Assembly (NCBI GenBank): GCA_030248195.1
Contig: JASAND010012447.1
Coordinates: forward strand, 1-64,000
DNA length: 64,000 nucleotides
Direction of reading: 5' to 3'
Source: Trissonchulus latispiculum
Taxonomy: Eukaryota > Nematoda > Enoplea > Enoplida > Ironidae
This document shows, in pieces, positions 56,448 through 64,000 of this stretch. The stretch's first letter is position 1. The number at the start of each line of letters is the position of its first letter. Position numbers and translations under genes: made by a program. Below the pieces are notes generated by a model. That model saw only the letters and a list, made by a program, of their open reading frames with translations, did not search any database and had not been told where the DNA came from.

Positions 56448-56879
56448 CATACATTAACATAGGGTCGGGTCCTGGGGGGGGGCTTGTCCCCAGAGAATTT
56501 TGAGGGGCTTGTACCTTGAATAAAAATTTTCAGGGGGGCTTGTACCTCAAGAATAAATTTGCAAAATTTTTCGAAAAATTAACACTAATTTTAATAAAAT
56601 TTGCAATTTGTTATCAAAATTTGCAAGAAATCTTCAATTTTTAAAAAAATTTCAAAATTTTGGCCAATTTTCCTGAAAAATTAGACATTTTTGCTAAAAA
56701 ATTCCGGCGGAGCCGGAAATTCTTTGAAATTTTAGTGTAAAAACTAATTTTTTCGGCTATTTTTGCCTACCCCTTGGCCATTTTTTCGTTACCCCTTGTC
56801 CTCGACGGCGGTAGGGCTTGTACCTTGTCCGGGTTGGGGGGGGCTTGGACCCCCCAGACCCCCCCCGCGTTAACGTATG
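56448..56879. mobile_element. Inverted-repeat element, family E, copy 2
   Basis: 432 bp, flanked by TTTGCAAT at 56440-56447 and 56880-56887. Ends CATACATTAACATAGGG and, inverted, CATACGTTAACGCGGG. Central hairpin CCGGCGGAGCCGG at 56704-56716. Confidence 0.9.
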
Positions 56880-56889
56880 TTTGCAATGA

Positions 56890-59610
56890 TATGTTTATGC
56901 ATGTCAGTCAAATTTTAGGCAGAAAAATTAAGCCCTGATTTCATGCTTGAAAAACGACATCTTGAACAACTGCCCCGCCTCCTAAGAAAACTATGGTTGC
57001 AGTTGATCAATAATGTGATGCCATTAATCATTTAAGTCATCAATAATTGACAAATGTACAACTTTTACAACGTTTACAACAAAGATGTGATATGTAAGTA
57101 CACCAAATAACAAATGTATTCGTTAAAAGTTTCAATTGTCAAGCAAAAATAATGCAAGTTAATAATTATGCATAATATACAAAATATTAAGCAGGAGTCT
57201 TTAACCCAAAATAAAATTAACAAAACACCTTAGGTTTCTATTTCACATTCACGGTTGCGCAGACTAAAAGGCACATTGAGAGAGGGAACGGGAGATATCC
57301 CTTTTGAAAAGAAGTAGCAGTAAAGTCTTATCCAAAGGCTACAGTAAGACGATTTTAACAGCCAATAGAAATAGAGACTCAAAGTCATGTGACTGTATTA
57401 GCCGACAATTGGCTAAATCCTTGCAACAACTACTGTTCCTCGACACTTTGTTGTAAACAGATTTACCTTTTGTGCTCAATAAAGAACATCTAAGTTAGTA
57501 TTAGACTGAATTCCATTTTGTGGGATTCTGTGAACAAAAGCGTTGACAGCAATCTCTACAAAATGAATTGGAGATGGATTACGGATACAGAAATTTCAAT
57601 TCTTCTCTTTCTTCACATAAGATTAAGCTGTCGATTTCTTTAGTAGATTCTTTCATAAAACTTATTTTTCTGGAATGAGAACAAATTATATACTTGCTCT
57701 AAAATAAATTTCCGTGGGCAGTGATCACCTATGTATCCCATTCTTAAAGTCTTCTAACCTTTAGTAAATTTGGATATTATAGTGACTACTGACTACGTAC
57801 GTAGTAAGGTAAGGTGACAAATTAAGAGTGCTTCTTCCGTGACTGTGTTTCCTGGCAGATGTTACTGCACTATCAGATTTGTAATGATTAAGCTTATTGC
57901 CGCTTCTTATCCCCAGTCGACCTCAACGTTTTTGCAACGTGTAAGAAAGTAAAACAAAGCTGCAAAACTTCATCGTCAGCCCTTTAAATATTGCAGCTAT
58001 CTATTGTGTCCTTTTATACTAACAAGCTGTGGTCAAATATGGAAAATTATAGATTCCAAGAATATAGATTGTTGATTCACAAATGAACAAGCAAAAAAGA
58101 CAACTAACAAATAACCGATAATAGACAAATAACCGGAGATGAATCCAGCATGTACGTTGTATCTGTACAACCGTTTTGGAATATATACCTGAATATAAGT
58201 ATCAAAACTTAAAATTAAATTAACAGGTCTACCTGTTGACGCTAGTTTTGCCGAAGGCACAAATATAGCCAGCTTAATTAAGTTTGTTATGAAGTCAAAA
58301 AGGTAACTAAAGTTAACACTAACTTAGCTCTTTGTGCCGAGATTATTGGATATTGTGGGAGAAATGGTGTCAATTTGAGCGAACAGTAACTGAGATGGGT
58401 TCTCACTAAATAATTTACCGCACTTAATCAGGCGTGTATTGTGTTAAACTAATTTAGTATTCATAACCAATCGCTGACTGAAAGAGATTTACCGACTTGT
58501 CCTAAAGGCTAGCTAAATAGAATAAAGATGGAATAACCAGTTAAGAAAATCACCTACACGTGCAAAGGTTGGCTAAATTGAATTTGGAATTTTAAACAGT
58601 TCCATAAAAAGTATCCCAGTAAGCAGTTGTAGATTGGGTAAGGTATGCATGCCTCAGTAGGAAGGTTATTTCTAAATTAGAGGCATCAAATAGACTCAAC
58701 AGTTAAGGTTGGTTAACACTGTTTGATACCGTTTACGTATGTATTCGTACATAATTCGTATTAAAATCTCAGTAAAAATTGTCTGAAATCAAGAATGAAA
58801 GATGCCTAACGTATATTAAGATATATGAACCAGAATTTTCAGAATATGAATTAGGCGAGCGTGGGACAAATACTTTTCATACTTCCAGCTGACACACCGT
58901 AGCCATGCCATGCATTCTTGATATTTTCGTTTTCTTCTTTCCTCTTTCGTTTTCTGCTGAGCTGAAGTCTTTTTTCTATGGAAAGTGCGAGCCATCAGCA
59001 GTTTCTGTCGAACCAGAGCACAAGTCTGCAGTGCGTTGTTTTTCAGCAACTTCAAGAGTTTCAATCTCTGACAACTCTATGACGGAAAGTCAATGAATGG
59101 ACAAGAAAGGTCAAACTGAAGTATTCAGTACTCAATGTCACAGATGTTTTGGACGTTATATTAAGACCCAGTAGCGTTGTTAAAGACAGGAGCATGAGAA
59201 AAGCGATTTACCGCCTCATGAATCATGTTTAAAACCCATTGTTCACTTTGAAGATTATTTCCTGAGAGACCTTGAGAATTTTTGTTATAGACAGAGTGGC
59301 GGCAGTAGTGAAAGATTAAGTCCATCTTCAAAACCGCTCAACCTCATGTGCAGTGACCAGTAAAAATGGCTAGTTTTGGGTCCAGTAAGATACTGTGCCT
59401 AACGCTACCTGACTGACAAATAGGAATTATAACAGTATGTAGCTATATACATAAAGGCTGGTCAAGATTTAGGTAATATACAAGCCAACAAATTAGAACA
59501 ATAAAACTGTCTTTATGCAAATCAACTAGCAATACTGTAATAGCTATCTTAGTTTTGTTTCCATGCTGTGTTTTTATTAGTGTTTGAAAGACAGGTTTGT
59601 TATTCCATTT
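56890..59610. other. Space between divergent Lim1 and the unknown gene
   Basis: About 2.7 kb without recognisable transposon, unusual for this window. Promoters of both genes should lie here or in 55250-56440. Open frames at 58816-59096 overlap on both strands and are not convincing. Confidence 0.4.
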
Positions 59611-59620
59611 CCCTTTCAAA

Positions 59621-59749
59621 ATGATGCAACGAGAGGTATTCGAAACTCCTCCGAACTCTGTTTCCAGTAAGAGATCGGCGAAATCGTTGGGAAAAGGTTC
59701 ACTTAGGTCGACTAACCAGATCAGACTGCCATTGGCCATGGAAGAAATG
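59621..59749 (+). CDS. Unknown membrane-protein gene, exon 1
   Basis: Begins ATGATG at 59621 and runs 43 codons to MEEM before donor gtaaaa. It is rich in Ser, Lys and Arg (SSKRSAKSLGKGSLRSTNQI), with no signal peptide. A 5' non-coding exon upstream cannot be excluded. Confidence 0.65.
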
Positions 59750-60939
59750 GTAAAAATATTGAATGTTTTTATTGAGTTTTTATTCAATAGTCGGTCCGTG
59801 TTTTTGCCTTATTTTGGTCAATAAATAAATACAGGTTACTCAGTGAAGCTTATTTTACGTTTTGCAGGAGATGCAAGAAACGGGAACAAGCTCAAATGAT
59901 CACGATACCAGAGTAAGTAATCTTATCAGGTTTTTTAAAAGTCAATTCTGAGAAATAGTTCTTGCTTTTTGTATATTATGTGTCAACCTTTCAGCTTACA
60001 ATTCATATTTTTATTTTTATAGTACCCATTCATTTTAGACCACCAGATTAACGGATCAGCCGCAGTCACTCCGTTTGAAACGCTACAGCTTAGCGGAGCC
60101 GGGGATGTTTGACGTGGAAAAGAATAAAACAGCGCCGCTTCATCTCTGGTCGGTTGAATTGGCAGAGGCCAGAGCTCAACGAATATTACAGGAAGCTACG
60201 ATGGACTTCCGGTATTACAATAGATCTTTGCTAACTCGGCTTTAGGGCCATGTTTACAATTTGGGACAAATATAGTTAGAAATTTAATCAGCTTCGCCGA
60301 CCCTATTAACAACAAGGTAAAAACTTTATTTCTGACAGTCAAACCAGTTTGCTACTATATACTCTTGGTTCTACCTCTACCAGCCCTACCTCGTTCAAAA
60401 GCTTTCTTCAATTTCTCATCATTTTTGCTCTTTTCTATCTTTCAGCGCTGTTATCTCCCCGATGTTGATGTTGTGAAGTACTCGCATAACAGCCTCAAGA
60501 CGTACTGTACTTAATATGCACGCATCTTATCTTGTAACTGTTGTAGGCCTTTGCAGGAGCAGAACGCTGCGATACCAAATGGACACGAGGAATGCCTCAG
60601 TTCTGTGCCAACGCCCACATTTATTCCCTTTCACGGTGACATTGGACACCTACCACCTGTTTATAAAACCAAAGTGAAATATCCATTCTGGCTAAAACTA
60701 GCCTTTCCCGTATTAATATTTTTTATAATGGGTGCCGCTGCTGCTTGTCTGGTTTTGGGCGGTAAGCATAGGACGTTACATCAGCTTTCTAAGAATATAG
60801 TATTCCTCGTCTTCAGATCTCGTGGATCAAATTTTAGGAAATTCTGCCAAAATTTTGTCTGTAAGAAAGTATATATCTCTTTTGTATAAGAAATCTAAAA
60901 TATTCACTCCGTGATATTTGTCTTGTTGATGCAGGATAA
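59621..60939 (+). CDS. Unrecognised small protein with C-terminal membrane segment (4-5 exons)
   Basis: Exons are 59621-59749, 59868-59912, 60039-60211 and 60547-60761, plus a probable last exon from 60935 that adds GGA TAA. This gives 188 aa. Without the last splice the frame reads on to TAA at 60887-60889 (229 aa). The N-terminal half is Ser/Arg-rich and polar. The middle has APLHLWSVELAEARAQRILQ, probably helical. The C-terminus has one hydrophobic span, FWLKLAFPVLIFFIMGAAAA, preceded by PPVYKTKVKYP and followed by CLVLGG. That layout fits a tail-anchored or single-pass protein facing the cytosol. No family was recognised. Consistent GT-AG sites and phases (0, 0, 2, 1) argue it is real. 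Confidence 0.75.
59868..59912 (+). CDS. Unknown membrane-protein gene, microexon 2
   Basis: A 45-bp exon (EMQETGTSSNDHDTR) between acceptor tttgcag and donor gtaagt. Both ends are phase 0, so skipping it would keep the frame and remove 15 residues. Confidence 0.65.
60039..60211 (+). CDS. Unknown membrane-protein gene, exon 3
   Basis: Acceptor attttag, donor gtatta. It encodes LRLKRYSLAEPGMFDVEKNK, then LHLWSVELAEARAQRILQEA and TMDF, ending inside an Arg codon (CG|G). Unspliced reading would stop at TAG near 60245. Confidence 0.75.
60547..60761 (+). CDS. Unknown membrane-protein gene, membrane-segment exon
   Basis: Acceptor ttgtag completes the Arg codon and reads PLQEQNAAIPNGHEE, a Pro-rich segment PTPTFIPFHG, PPVYKTKVKYP and the hydrophobic span. 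A good donor (g|gtaagc) sits at 60762; if it is ignored the frame stays open to 60889. Confidence 0.75.
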
Positions 60940-60962
60940 ATTGTGTAAGACCGGCACCTATT

Positions 60963-60991
60963 GTGGTGGTGGTGGTGGTGGTAGTGGTGGT
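60963..60991 (+). repeat. (GGT)n microsatellite
   Basis: Nine to ten GGT/AGT triplets in the probable 3' UTR of the unknown membrane-protein gene. Confidence 0.85.
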
Positions 60992-61143
60992 GATATATGT
61001 GATTATTTTCAGTGTTGGTACGCCATCGTGGTGAATCAGTTTCTACAATTATGGATGTTCTCATTAGCCGTAATACCACAGAAGGATGATCTTGAACAGT
61101 TATTGTATTTATGTATATTATTATGTACGTGTAAGATCTTGTT

Positions 61144-61149
61144 AATAAA
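61144..61149 (+). terminator. Poly(A) signal for the unknown membrane-protein gene
   Basis: AATAAA about 205 bp after the predicted TAA at 60937-60939 and followed by T-rich sequence. It supports a terminal exon of about 60935-61165. A GGT-repeat (60963-60991) would then lie in the 3' UTR. Confidence 0.55.
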
Positions 61150-61169
61150 GGTTTTAGAGACTGCAAATT

Positions 61170-62785
61170 CTATAGGTATATATAGAGATTACATTTCATG
61201 CAAAGCGTCGACAGTAGGATGATGTTAGTCTAGGCGTTAGCTAGGCAAACTGAAATAGACTATGCAAACTGTAAGGTGCTCCTCGGTGCGCAGGCTAGGC
61301 AAATCGGTAGCCGGCAAATCTATCCAATGAGCATTTACAATGAAATGAATACACAAAGTAGGGTTAGCTTAGTATAGTAGAAGAGAAGCGTGTGCGTCAC
61401 CACACTCCACATGTGCGTCACCATTTTTGTGCGATATTGACTTTGACTTCTTGACAGTCTCTATGATTTTTAATTAATAAAAATTCCTATATCACACAAC
61501 ACGTTAGTTGATTTCGCTTAACTTAAGGGCGGGACTACTAAAATCGACTTGCCCCGACTTTGTCCGATCGGCCTACTTTTTGGTCAGATACAGAGCATGG
61601 GTGGGTCTGGTCAAAAATATCTGGTACAGAGAGGCAGACAGCGAGATGATGAAGATGCACGCCTTGCACGATACAGGTTTGAGGACTAAGCTAGCCTAGT
61701 GTTAGTCGAACCTAATCCGCCATAGGGTACGTGAGTCTGCCTATGCCTCCTAAAAACAACCGTCGAGGAGACAGTTTTTATGCTTAACTGCCACGCACTG
61801 ATCGGTACCTGGGGTTACTACACAGATGAACAAAAGAAACAAGATCAGGGGCCGATTTCATCATTAGTCACAAGTACAAGTTCACAAACCACAACTTGTA
61901 TGCTTGTGGCCACAAGTTGCCGAAACTTGGATTTCATCAGTTTCCTGGCGACTTGTGGCCGGCCACCAGTCACAAGCCACAAGTAAATGACATTCAAGCA
62001 CACTGAAATGACGTTGTGGAATATTTCATTGATTCTATTCTAAATTACCCAAACGTGAGTGCTACTAATTCAACTTTCTAAAATGAGCGCGCAATGCATT
62101 CAGCCTTATGTTGGCTCCTTTATGGTCGGTTGTTTTTGGGCGCCCTTTCCTTCAATATATTTGTGTACTTATATACTGTGAGCGCCATTCTGAATCAATT
62201 TTTTGGGGTTTCCCCTTTTCCTCTATTTTGAAGTGAACTGCTGATACTTATGTTTCTTTGTGTTTGCTGTGGTGCTTGCCTATTCTGCTGCTTTTATCCT
62301 GAGAGAGAAATAGGGTCCCTAAATTCTATGAATTCATGCTCACGAACGCATGCAGACGCTTACATACGCGCGTCGACGCGTGTTCGCGGGCATCTCCTTG
62401 CGACAGGAACTATGAATGCACCTTAACTCTTTCTCTGGCTCGCTAAAGGCTGTCACTAAAATCGCTAAAATCTCTTCCTCGCAAAAGCTTTCGTTTCTCC
62501 TCTCGTCTCAGCCCTCCCACCTAAGCAAGTTTCGCCCGGGCTGTGCATATTTCAGCATTTGCTCTGCAACTGACTACGAATTACGCAAGACGTAGACCCA
62601 AGCACACGGCTCAACGCAGGCAGTCTGTAATGATCTAAGCTAGGACCTGCTTCTTTCTTTCATAAACATTCCAAAGCAGCTCGATGTTGAACGATTAAAG
62701 AGCCTTCTATTTACGTCGAAGAGAGTTCCAGTATGCATATATGAAGGGATGAAACAGGTAAACGAAAGAAAACTGGGTATCGGCT
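61170..62785. other. Downstream of the unknown gene
   Basis: No gene seen. Apart from the ACTTGTG block it holds ordinary sequence; 62340-62640 is somewhat more GC-rich. Confidence 0.4.
61849..61986. repeat. ACTTGTG/CACAAGT repeat block
   Basis: Begins ggggccgatttcatca and contains at least nine cacaag/cttgtg motifs in both directions. The opening resembles the ggggccg start of the 46002 element, so it may be a related short transposon; the right end is unclear. Confidence 0.45.
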
Positions 62786-62789
62786 TTAT

Positions 62790-63037
62790 GGATTACTGAA
62801 AAATTTGGTATAGGTTTCATGGATTACGGCCCATTTGTGTTGCGGCGTCGTGGATTATGCAAGTTTTCTGTCTGGTCGCAGTGGATTACTGAAAGAATTG
62901 TTCTGGTTGTTGTGGATTACTGTTGTATGTGGTTTGAGATCTAAGGATTACTGTCCAGATTAGGGTTGTTGTTATGGATTATTTACACAGTTTTTGTGGT
63001 ATCGTTGGATTATTCTTTAACAAGCAAAGTATCATGA
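62790..63037. repeat. Eight GGATTA motifs at exact 31-bp spacing
   Basis: GGATTA begins at 62790, 62821, 62852, 62883, 62914, 62945, 62976 and 63007. The wider consensus is RTGGATTAY. The 24-25 bp between motifs is G/T-rich but largely diverged, with partial likeness such as GGATTACTGAAA in units 1 and 4. GGATTA is TAATCC on the other strand, the core site of K50 homeodomains (Otx, Bicoid, Pitx, Goosecoid). It may be a decayed 31-bp minisatellite, a transposon subterminal array or a cis-regulatory array; sequence alone does not decide. Confidence 0.9.
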
Positions 63038-63207
63038 ATGGGTTGCCGCTGCATTTTTCCTCTTATAAACAAGATAAGTCAATTATCCTACGATAGTACT
63101 CCTTGACCCTATGACAACTTTGTATATATGTCGTAGTAATTTCTGTATTCAGTAAATACTGTATTTACTGGCTGGTTTCAGTAAATACGGTATTTACTAG
63201 TAAGAAT

Positions 63208-64000
63208 TGTATTTTCTTTAAACTTCCTATCTTTACACGTAAATACCATTTTTACTGAAACTCGTCCAGTAAATACTGTATTTTCTAGTAAATTCTGTAT
63301 TTTGTCTTAAACGCCTTTGTCTCTGTGTGTGGCTAGGGGTTCAAAGGGCATACCGACGTCATATGTAAAGGCAAAAGATGGGTCATACATTATCACAGTT
63401 ATATGTGCAAAGTGGGTGCATGAAGATAAACTCCATATTAGTTCATAAAATTAAAAAACGTTTTAATTTTAGCACAGCTTTTAAAATCAAAACAGATCTG
63501 TATGTATTATATAATCATAATGAATTACGACGATTAATTAAAAATTAAGTTACTTAATGATTTTAATCCTACTTACTTTTGGTAATTTCAAAAAATACAC
63601 GATTAGCGGTTTAAAACTTTAACTAAACTTATATATAGTGTATCTTAAATTGTGTATAAGATACAGAATTTATTAGTAAATAGAGAAAACGTAAGTGCAT
63701 AATACATGTATCTGTTTTGATTTTAAAAACTGTTTTAAAATTAAAACATTTTCTTAATTTTATGAACTAATATGGAGTTTATTTTCGTGCACCCCTTTGC
63801 ACATATCTACTGTGATAATGTATGACCCATCTTTTGCCTTTACATATGACGTCGGCATGCCCTTTGAACCCCTAGCCACACACAAAGACAAAGGCGTTTA
63901 AGACAAAATACAGAATTTACTAGAAAATACAGTATTTACTGGACGAGTTTCAGTAAAAATGGTATTTACGTGTAAAGATAGAAAGTTTAAAGAAAATACA
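63208..64000. mobile_element. Large palindrome running off the window end
   Basis: The left arm from tgtattttctttaaactt (63208) mirrors the right arm ending at 64000, through catatgtaaaggcaaaagat and tccatattagttcataaaat, with about 300-bp arms and the centre near 63604. The sequence before it (63140-63200) carries cagtaaatactgtatttact palindromes. Only part of the element may be seen. No frame of note. Confidence 0.85.

Noticed and set aside
58816..59096. Overlapping open frames on both strands, one with a signal-peptide-like start, one very basic
   Set aside because: No matching splice sites, no family similarity, and overlap on opposite strands; probably chance.
62790..63037. Reading the 31-bp array as a CRISPR-like repeat-spacer array
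   Set aside because: The repeat is only 6-9 bp and the genome is clearly animal; no repeat long enough for CRISPR.

Overview
This is AT-rich nuclear DNA from an animal. Genes are split into short exons by GT-AG introns of up to about 10 kb, intergenic space is large, and much of the window is short non-autonomous transposons. The homeodomain and LIM exons are clearly bilaterian LHX1/5-type. The tRNA-derived SINE and the many miniature transposons suggest an invertebrate, but the sequence alone does not fix the phylum.

Three protein genes can be assembled. (1) Plus strand, 1456-17334: a cytoplasmic dynein 1 light intermediate chain gene. Ten exons keep one frame and give 542 codons plus a stop; the N-terminal exon lies upstream of the window. 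A poly(A) signal is at 17849. (2) Minus strand, 55249-34106: a LIM-homeobox gene of the LHX1/5 (Lim1) type in five coding exons (388 aa), with two LIM domains, an acidic linker, an LHX1-class homeodomain split by an intron, and a short Pro-rich tail. (3) Plus strand, 59621-60939: a small four- or five-exon gene for an unrecognised protein with one C-terminal membrane segment and two possible C-termini. Genes 1 and 2 converge on a roughly 16 kb repeat-filled space. Genes 2 and 3 diverge across about 4.4 kb.

The rest is mainly mobile DNA, mostly elements without coding capacity: roughly 970-985 bp elements flanked by TTAA (two well-bounded families); elements with 8-bp target-site duplications, including a hAT-like copy and several palindromic or fold-back families; a family with 5-bp duplications and CAGGG/CTGGG termini; a tRNA-derived SINE with a perfect 12-bp duplication; and a Ty3/Gypsy reverse transcriptase fragment. 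Many are nested inside one another. Several unrelated families carry the same short GC hairpin (CCGGCGAAGCCGG type) in AT-rich interiors.

The most unusual structure is at 62790-63037: eight copies of GGATTA, each exactly 31 bp from the next (about three helical turns), with strongly diverged spacers. GGATTA is the TAATCC core read by Otx/Bicoid/Pitx-type homeodomains. The array lies about 7.5 kb upstream of the Lim1 start codon and just before a large palindrome that runs off the window end.
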